From Oxydemutator sp963693105 (GTDB taxonomy: Bacteria > Pseudomonadota > Gammaproteobacteria > Poriferisulfidales > Oxydemutatoraceae), in the NCBI GenBank assembly GCA_963693105.1, contig OY843752.1, positions 1,240,001 through 1,304,000 on the forward strand: a stretch of 64,000 bases of DNA, given 5' to 3'. A program made the position numbers and the translations under genes. A model generated the notes under the pieces. It did not search any database, was not told the DNA's origin, and saw only the letters and a list, made by a program, of their open reading frames with translations. This document shows, piece by piece, positions 28,324 to 37,652 of this stretch. Numbering within the stretch: position 1 is the first letter of the stretch; every line of letters begins with the position of its first letter.

Positions 28324-29810
28324 AGACGCTGCCGGACGAGCTTGCGCGCACGGCCTTGCGCCCCCTCTACACCGCCGGGCAGAGCAGACGGATAGACCGG
28401 CTGCTCATCGAGAAAACGCCCGTCGCCGGTTACGAACTGATGCGCCGCGCCGCGCGCGCCTGTTTCGATTGTCTGGTCGAGCGCTGGCCCGGCGCGCGTG
28501 AAGTCGTCATTTACGCGGGCCGCGGCAACAACGGCGGAGACGGCTATGTGCTCGGGCAACTGCTGCTGGCTGCCGGGCGCCGCGTGCGCGTTGTGCAGGC
28601 GGACGGCGCCGGGCGTCCCGGCGGCGAGGCGTCGCGGGCGCGCGAGGAGTACCGGGCCGGCGGCGGCGCCGTCGTCGAGGCCGCCGGTCCGCCCGATTGC
28701 GACCTCATCGTCGATGCGATTTTCGGCAGTGGCCTGAACAAGCCGCTTTCGGCGCAAGCGGCCGGGCTGATTGAAACCATCAACCGTTGTCATGCGCCGG
28801 TGCTGGCGGTGGACATTCCTTCCGGCCTCGACGCCGACACCGGCCGCCTTCTTCCCGTCGCCGTGCGCGCCGATACCACGGTCAGTTTCATCACGCGCAA
28901 GCGCGGACTTTATACGGCGGCGGGCACGGAATACGGCGGCGAGGTCGTGTTCTGTGATCTGCAAACCGATGCCGGGACGGCGGCGGTCGAGGCCTCGGCG
29001 CATCTCGCGGCCTGGCGCGAAGTCCGCCGCTGGCTGCCGGCGCGATATGGCGACACCCACAAGGGGCAGTTCGGCCACGTTCTTGTCGTCGGCGGCAACA
29101 GCGGCATGATGGGCGCGGCGCTGCTTGCCGGCGAGGCGGCGATGCGCGCCGGCGCCGGCCTGGTCAGCATCGCGACCCGGGCGGCTCATGCGCCGGCCCT
29201 GGCCGCCGCGTGTCCGGTGCTGATGCCGCACGGCGTCGAGGAACCGCGCGCGCTGCGCGCCTTGATCGGGAAAGCCGACGTTGTGGTCGCCGGGCCGGGT
29301 CTGGGGCGCGATGAATGGGCGCGGACTTTGCTGGACACGGTCATGGAGGCGGACAGGCCGGCGCTCATGGACGCCGACGCGCTGCGCCTTCTGGCCGCCG
29401 AGCCGGCCGTGTCCGGACGCTGGGTATTGACGCCGCATCCGGGCGAGGCCGCCGGCCTGCTGGGCGCGACCGCAGGCGCGGTGCAGGCGGATCGTTTCAA
29501 GACGGTTCAATCGTTGCAGCGGAAATACGGCGGAGTGTGCGTGCTCAAGGGCGCCGGTACGCTGGTCTGTTCCGCCGGCGGCACCGTAGTTTGCGAAGGC
29601 GGTCATGCCGGCATGTCCAGCGCCGGCATGGGGGATGTGCTGAGCGGCGTCATCGCCGCCTTGCTGGGGCAGGGGCTGGCGCCGGCGGCGGCGGCGGTGC
29701 TGGGTGTTTGCCTGCACGCCCGGGCGGGCGAGCGGGCAGGTGCTGCGGCGCCGCGCGGTTTGATGGCGACCGATCTGCTGGTGCGGATACGCGAGGCGGC
29801 CAATCCGTGA
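28320..29810 (+). CDS. nnr: Bifunctional NAD(P)H-hydrate repair enzyme
   Basis: Repairs hydrated NAD(P)H. The N-terminal epimerase domain (YjeF-N, about 1-215) has YAGRGNNGGDGYVLGQLL and DAIFGSGLNKPL. The C-terminal ADP-dependent dehydratase (about 230-490) has HKGQFGHVLVVGGNSGMMGA, AGPGLGRDEWA, LTPHPGEAAGLLG and GGHAGMSSAGMGDVLSGVIA. The 496 residues match the fused form. ATG overlaps the upstream stop; the following tsaE starts with GTG overlapping this stop. The nnr-tsaE-amiC order is common in gammaproteobacteria. Confidence 0.96.
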   Translation: MKTLPDELARTALRPLYTAGQSRRIDRLLIEKTPVAGYELMRRAARACFDCLVERWPGAREVVIYAGRGNNGGDGYVLGQLLLAAGRRVRVVQADGAGRPGGEASRAREEYRAGGGAVVEAAGPPDCDLIVDAIFGSGLNKPLSAQAAGLIETINRCHAPVLAVDIPSGLDADTGRLLPVAVRADTTVSFITRKRGLYTAAGTEYGGEVVFCDLQTDAGTAAVEASAHLAAWREVRRWLPARYGDTHKGQFGHVLVVGGNSGMMGAALLAGEAAMRAGAGLVSIATRAAHAPALAAACPVLMPHGVEEPRALRALIGKADVVVAGPGLGRDEWARTLLDTVMEADRPALMDADALRLLAAEPAVSGRWVLTPHPGEAAGLLGATAGAVQADRFKTVQSLQRKYGGVCVLKGAGTLVCSAGGTVVCEGGHAGMSSAGMGDVLSGVIAALLGQGLAPAAAAVLGVCLHARAGERAGAAAPRGLMATDLLVRIREAANP

Positions 29811-30301
29811 GCGCCGCGCGGCCTTTGCCGGCGATGTCCCGGGCGACGTTGTCCATCGAAACCGCCGATGCGATGCAGCGGCTCGGGGCCTGCCTCGCGG
29901 CGGACGCGCGGCGGGCGTCCTCGGTCTGGCTACAGGGCGAACTGGGCACTGGCAAGACGACGTTGTGCCGGGGGTTCATCCACGCGCTGGGTTACCGGGG
30001 CCGCGTCAAAAGCCCCAGTTACACATTGCTCGAGAGTTACTCCACCGCGCGTTTTCCGGTGCATCATTTCGATTTCTACCGGATTGCCGACAGCAGCGAA
30101 GTGGAGTGGATCGGGATTCGGGATTATTTCGACGAGGCCGCCGTGTGCCTGGTGGAATGGCCGGAGCGCGCCGCCCGGTACCTGCCTGCGCCGGTGCTGC
30201 GCGTGGTCTTGACGCTGGACGGGGAGGGGCGCCGGGCGACTTTGCACGCCGCCGCCGGCTTTCCGTTGGCCGCTGCGGTGGAATCTTTCCGGCGGGGTTA
30301 G
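29807..30301 (+). CDS. tsaE: tRNA threonylcarbamoyladenosine biosynthesis ATPase TsaE
   Basis: P-loop ATPase working with TsaB and TsaD in t6A37 tRNA modification. Walker A is WLQGELGTGKTTLCRGF near residue 48. The family signature HHFDFYRIADSSEVEWIGI and LVEWPERA follow. The GTG at 29807 overlaps the nnr stop and gives 164 residues; an ATG at 29834 gives 155, closer to the usual 150. Both fit, and GTGA coupling is used repeatedly in this chromosome. Confidence 0.94.
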   Translation: MSAARPLPAMSRATLSIETADAMQRLGACLAADARRASSVWLQGELGTGKTTLCRGFIHALGYRGRVKSPSYTLLESYSTARFPVHHFDFYRIADSSEVEWIGIRDYFDEAAVCLVEWPERAARYLPAPVLRVVLTLDGEGRRATLHAAAGFPLAAAVESFRRG

Positions 30302-30309
30302 GGAACGAC

Positions 30310-31617
30310 ATGCACCGAAGCCTGCCGATTTGGCCGATTTTGTTGTTGCTGCTGTTGTCGGCGTCCGCCGCCGCCAGCTCGCGCCTTGCGAGTCTCCATG
30401 TGACGGATGTCGGCGACACCGCCCGCATCGTCATCGAGTTCAACCGTTTGCCGGTGTACCGTATGCTGGAACTCGATTCGCCGCCGCGTCTTGTGGTGGA
30501 TTTCCAGGACACCCGGCCCGCCGCCGCCGGCCCCGTCATCGCCGCGCACAGTGCGCTGATCACGAAAGTGCGCCACGCACCGCGCGGCGGCAGCGGTTAC
30601 CGCCTGGTCTTTGATCTGGCCTCGCCGGTCGGCAAGGCGTACTCGGTGCGCCCCCGGCCACGGCGCTCGAATCGCATGGTCATCACCGTGCGCCACCCGC
30701 CCGGCCTCGGCCGCAAACCCGCGGCCGCGCCGAAGAGCCGGGCGCCGCAGGGGGCGCCGCGCGAGGCGGTCATCGTCATTGATCCCGGCCACGGCGGCAA
30801 AGATCCCGGCGCCATCGGCGCGCGCGGCACCCGTGAAAAAGACATCGCCCTGGCGGTGTCGAAGCGGCTGAGCGAAGCCATCAACCGTGACTATGGCATG
30901 AGCGCGCGCCTGACGCGCGCCAGCGATCGTTTTGTCTCGCTGCGCGAACGCGTCGAGTTCGCCCATCGTCACCGCGCCGACCTGTTTATTTCGATACACG
31001 CCGACGCCGCGCCCAGCGCCGAGGTTCATGGCGCCTCGGTCTATGTGCTGTCGGCGAAGCGCGCCTCGACGGAAGCCGCGCGGCTGCTGGCGCGGCGTGA
31101 AAATGCCGCCGATTTGATTGGCGGCGTCGGCCTGCGCGACAAGAACGAGACGCTGGCCTCGATTCTGATTGATCTCTCGCAAACCGCGACGATGGACCGC
31201 AGTGCCGAACTGGCTGCCGTCCTTCTCCGCGGTTTCAGCGACATTACCAAAAGCCGCAGCGTTGAGTCAGCCGGCTTCGCCGTGCTCAAGTCGCCGGACA
31301 CGCCGTCGGTGCTGGTGGAACTCGGCTATATCTCAAACCGCAAGGAGGAAGCCAGGCTCAACGATGTCCGCTGGCAGCGCCGTCTGGCCGCGGCGCTGCT
31401 GACGGGCATCCGGCGGTATTTTGCCGACTACGCCGCGCCCGGTCTGTTGCTGGCGCAGGTCAAGGTGACCGGGTACACGGTGGTCCGGGGCGACACGTTG
31501 TCGGCCATCGCACTGAAATTCAGGGTCGATGCCGAGGAAATCAAAAGAGTTTCCGGATTGTCGTCCGACCGGATTCGCATCGGCCAGAAACTGAAAGTGC
31601 CCGTCCGCAAGAAATAG
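30310..31617 (+). CDS. amiC: N-acetylmuramoyl-L-alanine amidase with AMIN and LysM domains
   Basis: Periplasmic zinc amidase that splits septal peptidoglycan. The 435 residues comprise a signal peptide (IWPILLLLLLSASAAA), an AMIN domain (about 27-125), an Amidase_3 domain (about 155-370) with zinc and catalytic residues in VIDPGHGGKDPGAIG, TREKDIAL, SIHADAAP and LVELGYISN, and a C-terminal LysM repeat (GYTVVRGDTLSAIALKF). ATG at 30310 starts right at the signal peptide; the frame open upstream is not conserved. It is the last gene of the hyuB-to-amiC run. The symbol amiC/amiB is used loosely; the LysM is more typical of AmiB-like members. Confidence 0.93.
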   Translation: MHRSLPIWPILLLLLLSASAAASSRLASLHVTDVGDTARIVIEFNRLPVYRMLELDSPPRLVVDFQDTRPAAAGPVIAAHSALITKVRHAPRGGSGYRLVFDLASPVGKAYSVRPRPRRSNRMVITVRHPPGLGRKPAAAPKSRAPQGAPREAVIVIDPGHGGKDPGAIGARGTREKDIALAVSKRLSEAINRDYGMSARLTRASDRFVSLRERVEFAHRHRADLFISIHADAAPSAEVHGASVYVLSAKRASTEAARLLARRENAADLIGGVGLRDKNETLASILIDLSQTATMDRSAELAAVLLRGFSDITKSRSVESAGFAVLKSPDTPSVLVELGYISNRKEEARLNDVRWQRRLAAALLTGIRRYFADYAAPGLLLAQVKVTGYTVVRGDTLSAIALKFRVDAEEIKRVSGLSSDRIRIGQKLKVPVRKK

Positions 31618-31738
31618 AAAGACCGCCCGAAGGCGGCCCTTGCGTTCATGCCGCCGTGCGTTCTGAAAATCCGCGCCGTCACTTTGGCGCGGCCGTTGCC
31701 GCGTCGAGGGAATGCTCCGGCAAGTTTCAGTACAAATG

Positions 31739-31767
31739 CTTCCATTCCGGGCGTTTTTTGTTATACT
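31739..31767 (+). promoter_or_regulatory. Predicted promoter of the rimP-nusA-infB operon
   Basis: A good -10 element TATACT (31762-31767) lies 17 bases after a poor -35 (CTTCCA). A transcript starting near 31774 would run into the hairpin-T7 element at 31796-31820 before reaching rimP. Assigned from pattern only; the AT-rich patch stands out in an otherwise G+C-rich gap. Confidence 0.4.
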
Positions 31768-31795
31768 CAAAAATCAATCGGTGCTTTTGCGACTG

Positions 31796-31820
31796 AAGGC
31801 CCCCTTCCGGGCCTTTTTTT
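31796..31820 (+). terminator. Intrinsic terminator (attenuator) before rimP
   Basis: AAGGCCC (31796-31802), a six-base loop, GGGCCTT (31809-31815), with the T-run continuing to 31820. It lies 36 bases before the rimP start and about 50 bases after the predicted -10 element. No tRNA gene lies between amiC and rimP, so it either ends an amiC-side transcript or attenuates the operon that encodes NusA. Confidence 0.7.
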
Positions 31821-31855
31821 ATATCGCAAAACAGCCCCGGTCATAGGGAGGTAGG

Positions 31856-32308
31856 ATGGATACACAGGATCTGTCGGCCTTTATCCGGCCCGTTGTGGAA
31901 GGGATGGGCTATGTTTATTGGGGAGCGGAGTTCTCGGCCCACGGTCGCCGCGCCAGTTTGCGGGTTTTTATTGATCATGCGGACGGCGTAACGCTGGACG
32001 ACTGTACGGCCGTCAGCGATCAGCTTAGCGGTGTTCTCGACGTCGAAAATTCGGTCAATGGATCTTATGTGCTGGAGGTTTCCTCGCCGGGCGTCGAGCG
32101 CTGGCTGATGAACATTGAACATTACCGACAATACGTGGGCAGCAGAATATCAGTGAAAAGCGACACCTCGATCGAGGGAAGGAAAAATTTTATCGGCCGC
32201 CTGACGGAGGTGACGGAACGCATCGTGGTCCTGCAAACGGACGACGGCGTGGTCGAGGTGCCGCTCGACGCGATCCGCCGCGGACGGCTGGTTTTCGATG
32301 ATTCGTGA
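31856..32308 (+). CDS. rimP: Ribosome maturation factor RimP
   Basis: Needed for 30S subunit assembly. The 150-residue protein shows the family stretches RPVVEGMGYVYWGAEFS, LRVFIDHADGVTLDDCTAVS and YVLEVSSPGVERWL. The ATG has a strong ribosome site (agggaggtagg). It is the first gene of the rimP-nusA-infB-rbfA-truB-rpsO-pnp series, and its end overlaps possible early starts of nusA. Confidence 0.96.
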   Translation: MDTQDLSAFIRPVVEGMGYVYWGAEFSAHGRRASLRVFIDHADGVTLDDCTAVSDQLSGVLDVENSVNGSYVLEVSSPGVERWLMNIEHYRQYVGSRISVKSDTSIEGRKNFIGRLTEVTERIVVLQTDDGVVEVPLDAIRRGRLVFDDS

Positions 32309-32322
32309 ACCCGGAGATGAAA

Positions 32323-33849
32323 ATGGAAAACAATGAAATTCTGCTCGTAGTGGACTCGGTTTTCAACGAGAAGGACGTTGCCAAGGAAGAAATTTTCGGG
32401 GCGCTGGAATCGGCGCTGGCGGTGGCCACGCGCAAGGGCCGGGAAGAGGGGATGGACGTGCGCGTCGAGATTGACCGCGACACAGGCGAATACCAGACCT
32501 ACCGGCGCTGGGAGGTCATAGACGACGACGACCCGGCCTTTGTCTCGCCCGATTACCAGATACTGCTGAGCGCCGCGCGCGAGCACAAGCCGGACATCTG
32601 CCCGCAGGAGTTCATCGAGGAGCAAATCGAGTCGGTGTCGTTCGGGCGCATTTCCGCGCACACCGCAAGACAGGTCATCGTGCAGAAACTGCGCGAGGCT
32701 GAACGCGCGCGCGTTGTGTCTCTTTACCTGGACAAGGTGGGGACGCTGGTCATGGGCGTCGCCAAGCGCGAAGACCATGCCGGCCTGTACATTGACCTGG
32801 GAAGCAACGCGGAAGGATTCGTGCCGCGTGAAGACATGATTCCGCGCGAGAACATCCGCCCCGGCAACCGGGTGCGCGCCTATTTTCGTGAAATCCGCGA
32901 GGAGAACCGGGGCCCGCAGTTGATTTTGTCGCGTACCGCCCCCGAGTTTCTGATTGAATTGTTCAAACTGGAGGTGCCCGAGGTCGGACAGGGTTTGATC
33001 GAGATCATGGGCGCCGCGCGCGACCCCGGGCTGCGCGCCAAGATCGCGGTGCGCTCGAACGACCCGCGTCTTGACCCGGTGGGCGCGTGCGTCGGCATGC
33101 GCGGTTCGCGCGTGCAGTCGGTGTCGAACGAATTGTCGGGGGAAAGAATTGACATCATCATGTGGGATGAAAACCTGGCCAAGCACGTCATCAGCGCGAT
33201 GTCGCCGGCGCCGGTCGCCTCGATCGTGATTGACGAGGACCGGCACAGCATCGACATTGCGGTCGAGGAGGACAAGCAGCCGCAGGCCATCGGCCGCGGT
33301 GGCCAGAACGTCAAGCTGGCGAGCAAGTTGCTCGGCTGGCATCTGAACGTCATCACGACGCAACAGGCCCAGGAAAGAAGCGACAGCGAGTCGCACAACC
33401 TGCTGAGCCTGTTTCGTGAAAAACTCGCCGTGGACGAGGAGGTTGCCGCCATTCTGGTGCAGGAGGGTTTCTCCAGCATAGAGGAAATCGCCTATGTGCC
33501 GATGAAAGAGCTGGCCGCGATCGAGGAGTTTGACGAGACCATCGTGGACGAGTTGCGCAACCGGGCGAGCGATGTGCTGTTGTCGCTGGCAATCTCCGGG
33601 GACGAGGTGAAAGACGGCCTGCCGCAGCAGGATCTGCTGAACATGAAAAGCGTTGATGAAGCGCTGGCGTACCGGCTCGCCGGCGGCGGAATCTGCACGC
33701 AGGAGGCGCTGGCCGAGCAGGCGGTGGACGACCTGCTTGAAATCGAGGGGATGGATGAAAAGCGGGCGGCGGAGCTGATCATGGAGGCGCGGTTGCCGTG
33801 GTTTGAAGAGGCCGCGAGCGAGCAGGATTCAACGGGGCGTGATGACTGA
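32323..33849 (+). CDS. nusA: Transcription termination/antitermination factor NusA
   Basis: RNA polymerase-associated factor affecting pausing, termination and antitermination. The protein has the N-terminal domain (ILLVVDSVFNEKDVAKEEIF), an S1 domain (about 135-200), KH1 and KH2 domains (VGMRGSRVQSVSNELSGERI and IGRGGQNVKLASKLL), and two acidic C-terminal repeats after residue 360, as in proteobacterial NusA. ATG 32323 is chosen because ggag lies 7 bases upstream; ATG 32317 and GTG 32305 are alternatives. The stop overlaps the infB start by 8 bases. Confidence 0.96.
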   Translation: MENNEILLVVDSVFNEKDVAKEEIFGALESALAVATRKGREEGMDVRVEIDRDTGEYQTYRRWEVIDDDDPAFVSPDYQILLSAAREHKPDICPQEFIEEQIESVSFGRISAHTARQVIVQKLREAERARVVSLYLDKVGTLVMGVAKREDHAGLYIDLGSNAEGFVPREDMIPRENIRPGNRVRAYFREIREENRGPQLILSRTAPEFLIELFKLEVPEVGQGLIEIMGAARDPGLRAKIAVRSNDPRLDPVGACVGMRGSRVQSVSNELSGERIDIIMWDENLAKHVISAMSPAPVASIVIDEDRHSIDIAVEEDKQPQAIGRGGQNVKLASKLLGWHLNVITTQQAQERSDSESHNLLSLFREKLAVDEEVAAILVQEGFSSIEEIAYVPMKELAAIEEFDETIVDELRNRASDVLLSLAISGDEVKDGLPQQDLLNMKSVDEALAYRLAGGGICTQEALAEQAVDDLLEIEGMDEKRAAELIMEARLPWFEEAASEQDSTGRDD

Positions 33850-36310
33850 AGACATAAAAAAACTGGCTGAAACGGTCGGCACGACGGTCGAGAACCTGCT
33901 GGAGCAGCTGGTCGAGTCGGGGGTGTCGGGCAAATCCGCCGACGATGTAATCTCCAAAGAGGAGAAGATGCGTCTCATCCGGCACCTGCGCAAGTCGAAA
34001 AGCAGCGAGACCGATGAAGGCCGGGTCACGTTGCGCCGCAAAAAATTGTCGCAACTGGAGGTGCCGTCGGCGCAGGGCAGGTTGTCGAACACGGTCAATG
34101 TCGAGTTTCGCAAACGGCAGTCGTACGTGGAACGCGGCGTCGTGGAAGGCGGCAAAGAAAAACCGCGCGACAGGAAACCGGTAGCGGCACCGGCGCCGAC
34201 ACCGACGCCGGCGCCGGCGCCGAAAAAAACGACCGCCGTGAAGGCCAGGAGCCAACCCGCCGCCGCCAGAACCGTCGCGAAGCCGGCTGCCGCCGCGCCG
34301 GAAACCGTCGCCGATGCGCCCGCCGCGAAATCCGGGGTTGCAAAAAAACCCGCCAAAGCCCCCAGGGCTTCCCAGGCCGCTCAAGCCGGCAGGGCCGCCA
34401 AACCAAAGGCGGCGGCCGCCGAGGAAGCGCGCCAGCGTCGGGAGCTTCATATCGCAAGCGACAAGCGCGGCAAAAGAAAGGTCAAGAAAAAGCACAAACG
34501 CCTGGTCAAGGTGGTTTCGCCCAGCAAGCATGTTTTTGAAAAGCCGACCGCGCCGGTCAAACGCGAGGTGCTTGTGCCCGAAAATATCACCGTTTCCGGG
34601 CTGGCGCAGCGCATGGCGGTCAAGAACGGAGAATTGATCAAGCAGATGATGGACATGGGCATGATGGCCACCATCAACCAGACGCTGGATCAGGATACGG
34701 CGATTCTGGTCGTCGAGGAACTGGGACACCGCGCCCGGCCGGAGAAGAAGGAAGATGCGGAAGCCGGCCTCGTCAGCGAGATCCAGGCGGTTGCCGGGGA
34801 CGGGGTCGCGCGTCCGCCCGTCGTCATTGTGATGGGGCACGTGGATCACGGCAAGACGTCGTTGCTCGACTACATTCGCCGCAGCAAGGTGACCGACAGC
34901 GAAGCCGGCGGGATTACCCAGCACATCGGCGCCTACCGCATTGAGACCGACCGCGGCACCGTGGTTTTTCTCGACACGCCCGGCCATGCGGCGTTTACGG
35001 CGATGCGCGCGCGCGGCGCCAGGGTGACCGACATCGCGGTGCTGGTCGTCGCCGCCGACGACGGCGTGATGCCGCAGACGGTCGAGGCGATTGAACATGC
35101 AAAAGCCGCCGGGGTGCCGGTTATTGTCGCCATCAGCAAGATAGACAAAGAGGATGCGGACGTCGAAAAGGTCAAGGCCGGTTTGACCGAACACGGCCTC
35201 GTGTCCGAGGCGTGGGGCGGAGAAAATATCTTTGCCGAGGTTTCGGCCAAGACCGGCCAGGGCATAGACGGGTTGCTGGAGGCGATTTTGCTGCAGGCGG
35301 AAATCATGGAGTTGAAGGCGCCGGAGCAGGGGCCGGCGCGCGGCGTCATTATTGAATCCTCGGTGGACAAGGGGCGCGGCGCCATCGCCACGATGCTGGT
35401 TCAGCAGGGCCTTCTCAGGAAGGGGGACGTCTTGCTGGCCGGCAGCGAATTCGGCAGGATACGCGCCCTGCTGGATGAAAACGGCGCCGTCGTGGCGCAG
35501 GCGAAGCCCTCGATGCCGGTGCTGGTGCTGGGCCTGTCGAGTGCGCCCGCCGCCGGTGACGAGGCCTTCGTCGTCGGCGACGAGAAAAAAGCCAGGGGAG
35601 TCGCCAATCTGCGCCGCGCCCGGATGCGCGAAAGCACCCAGACCGCCCGCCAGCAGTTGCCGCTCGGCGACACTTTTGACGCGGTCAACGCCGAAACCAG
35701 CACCTTGAATCTGCTGATCAAGGCCGACGTGCAGGGGATAGCCGAAGCGCTGCGCGATTCACTGATGAAGATTGAGAGCGCCGAGGTGCAGATAAAGATT
35801 TTGTCGAGCGGCATCGGCGGAATCAATGTTTCCGACATCAATCTGGCGGCGGCGTCCAACGCGCTGGCCATCGGTTTCAACGTGCGCGCCGACGGCCCGG
35901 CGCGCAAGGCCGCCGCCGAGCAGGACGTCTCGATACGCTATTACAGCATCGTCTATGAATTGATGGACGACGTAAAACAGATTATGAGCGACATGCTGGC
36001 GCCGGAAATCAAGGAAGAAATCGTCGGCATCGCCGAAGTCAAGGATGTCTTCCGTTCTTCCAGGCTCGGGGCGGTGGCCGGCTGCCAGGTCATCGAGGGC
36101 ATGGTCAAGCGCGGCAATCCGATTCGGGTCCTGCGCGACAACATTGTGATTTTCGAGGGCGGGCTTGAATCCCTGCGGCGCTTCAAGGACGATGTTTCCG
36201 AGGTGGTTTCCGGAACGGAGTGCGGCATGGCGGTGAAAGATTACAACGACGTCAAGGTCGGCGACCACATCGAAGTGTACGAAAGGGTCGAGACCCGGCG
36301 CACCCTGTAA
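33842..36310 (+). CDS. infB: Translation initiation factor IF-2
   Basis: GTPase that delivers initiator tRNA to the 30S subunit. The 822 residues begin with the IF2 N domain (EDIKKLAETVGTTVENLLEQ), followed by an Ala/Pro/Lys-rich linker (about 80-210) and the IF2-N2 segment. The G domain then has VMGHVDHGKTSLLDYI near residue 332, DTPGHAAFTAMRARG and ISKIDKEDADVEKV, and C-terminal beta-barrel domains follow. ATG overlaps the nusA stop. The last base of its stop is shared with the ATG of rbfA. Confidence 0.97.
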   Translation: MTEDIKKLAETVGTTVENLLEQLVESGVSGKSADDVISKEEKMRLIRHLRKSKSSETDEGRVTLRRKKLSQLEVPSAQGRLSNTVNVEFRKRQSYVERGVVEGGKEKPRDRKPVAAPAPTPTPAPAPKKTTAVKARSQPAAARTVAKPAAAAPETVADAPAAKSGVAKKPAKAPRASQAAQAGRAAKPKAAAAEEARQRRELHIASDKRGKRKVKKKHKRLVKVVSPSKHVFEKPTAPVKREVLVPENITVSGLAQRMAVKNGELIKQMMDMGMMATINQTLDQDTAILVVEELGHRARPEKKEDAEAGLVSEIQAVAGDGVARPPVVIVMGHVDHGKTSLLDYIRRSKVTDSEAGGITQHIGAYRIETDRGTVVFLDTPGHAAFTAMRARGARVTDIAVLVVAADDGVMPQTVEAIEHAKAAGVPVIVAISKIDKEDADVEKVKAGLTEHGLVSEAWGGENIFAEVSAKTGQGIDGLLEAILLQAEIMELKAPEQGPARGVIIESSVDKGRGAIATMLVQQGLLRKGDVLLAGSEFGRIRALLDENGAVVAQAKPSMPVLVLGLSSAPAAGDEAFVVGDEKKARGVANLRRARMRESTQTARQQLPLGDTFDAVNAETSTLNLLIKADVQGIAEALRDSLMKIESAEVQIKILSSGIGGINVSDINLAAASNALAIGFNVRADGPARKAAAEQDVSIRYYSIVYELMDDVKQIMSDMLAPEIKEEIVGIAEVKDVFRSSRLGAVAGCQVIEGMVKRGNPIRVLRDNIVIFEGGLESLRRFKDDVSEVVSGTECGMAVKDYNDVKVGDHIEVYERVETRRTL

Positions 36311-36669
36311 TGCCGGAGTCTTCCCGTGCCCTGCGCGTCGCCGCCATGCTCCGGCAGGAGTTGGCGACTTTGTTGCGGCACAGGGTCGAGGATCCCGCTC
36401 TCGACGGTGTTGACGTCACCGACGTTGAAGTCAGCCCCGACTTGTCGCTTGCCAGGGTTTATCTGGGCATTCCCGGCGCCCGCGACGAAGAGCAGGCGCT
36501 GCAGGGAGCCGCCAGGGCCGGCGGTTTTTTGAGGAAACGTCTGGCGAAGGCGCTGCATCTGCGCGCGGTGCCCCGGCTGGTCTTCAAGGTGGACCGCGTA
36601 ATCGGCACCGCCGCGCGCATTGAGGAATTGATTGCCGATGACCCGTCCGCCGAAAGGGCCGGCGGCTGA
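36310..36669 (+). CDS. rbfA: Ribosome-binding factor A
   Basis: Small KH-like factor for 16S rRNA maturation and cold adaptation. The product has 119 residues and shows RVAAMLRQELATLLRHRVEDP, VTDVEVSPDLSLARVYL and LRAVPRLVFKVD, all typical. The ATG begins at the final A of the infB stop codon. A nine-base gap separates it from truB. Confidence 0.95.
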   Translation: MPESSRALRVAAMLRQELATLLRHRVEDPALDGVDVTDVEVSPDLSLARVYLGIPGARDEEQALQGAARAGGFLRKRLAKALHLRAVPRLVFKVDRVIGTAARIEELIADDPSAERAGG

Positions 36670-36678
36670 CGCGCTCCG

Positions 36679-37575
36679 GTGGAAAGTCTTCCGCGACAGG
36701 GCTTGCTGCTGCTGGACAAGCCGAGAGGCGTCAGCTCGTCTCGTGCCGTGGTTCGGGTCAGGAAACGGTTCGGCATCACCAAAGCCGGCCATTGCGGCAC
36801 GCTGGACCCCGCCGCGGAAGGCCTGTTGGTCGTCGGACTGGGGCCGGGGACCCGGGTGCTTCCGTATTTGACCTCGCAACGCAAGCGTTATGACGGCTGC
36901 GTGTGTCTGGGGATGCGCACGACAACGGGGGATTGCGAAGGCGAGGTGATGGAGCGCAAGGCGTACCAGGTGCCGTCGGCGCGCCGTCTGCGGGATGTAT
37001 TCGATGATTTCACCGGCGAGATTCTACAGACGTCGCCGCAGTATTCCGCGCTCAAGCACGAGGGGCGACGTTCTTACGAGTGGGCGCGCGCCGGCAGGCC
37101 GGTGCCCGGGAAACGGCGCCGTATCCGCATTTATTCATTGCGACTGCAGCGTATTCAAGCGGACGGTTTCTGTTTTACCGTTGAATGTTCTCAAGGGACC
37201 TACGTGCGGACTCTGGCGGAAGACATGGCCGCCGGCCTCGGCACGACGGCTTATCTGGGTCGTTTGCGGCGGACGGCCATCGGCCCGTTTTCCGTGGCGC
37301 ACGCGCTGCCGCTCGGCGCGCTGGACGACAGCGACGATGAAGCGCTTGCCCGCCGTGTGCTGGCGATGGACGAGGGTCTGACGGAATTGCCGGCGGTGGT
37401 TCTGAATCGCCAGCGGACGGAACGCTTTTGCCACGGCCAGCCGGTACCGGCGGATCTGTCGGCGTCGCCGGATGAGTTCAAGGTCTATACCGAAAAGCGG
37501 CGTTTTATAGGGATTGCCGCGAAAAGCGGCGACTGGCTTTGTCCGAAACGGGTGTTCTCCGGGGGCGACCGTTGA
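36679..37575 (+). CDS. truB: tRNA pseudouridine(55) synthase
   Basis: Forms pseudouridine 55 in the T loop of tRNAs. The 298-residue protein has GLLLLDKPRGVSSSRAVVRV at the start and AGHCGTLDPAAEGLLVVGLG with the catalytic Asp near residue 47. The RNA-binding core (YSALKHEGRRSYEWARAG) and a C-terminal PUA-like region follow. The start is GTG at 36679. It is followed by rpsO after 77 bases that appear to contain a -10-like TATAGAAT. Confidence 0.95.
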   Translation: MESLPRQGLLLLDKPRGVSSSRAVVRVRKRFGITKAGHCGTLDPAAEGLLVVGLGPGTRVLPYLTSQRKRYDGCVCLGMRTTTGDCEGEVMERKAYQVPSARRLRDVFDDFTGEILQTSPQYSALKHEGRRSYEWARAGRPVPGKRRRIRIYSLRLQRIQADGFCFTVECSQGTYVRTLAEDMAAGLGTTAYLGRLRRTAIGPFSVAHALPLGALDDSDDEALARRVLAMDEGLTELPAVVLNRQRTERFCHGQPVPADLSASPDEFKVYTEKRRFIGIAAKSGDWLCPKRVFSGGDR

Positions 37576-37652
37576 TTTCGCCGTTTTCTTGCCACCTTTT
37601 CTTGTGGCGCGGTGCTGAATGGTATAGAATCCCGGGTTAACCAGTAAATTCA

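Noticed and set aside
31618..31855. Search for tRNA genes before rimP
   Set aside because: No cloverleaf with a GTTCRA T-loop and CCA end was visible; the gap holds a promoter-like element and an intrinsic terminator instead.
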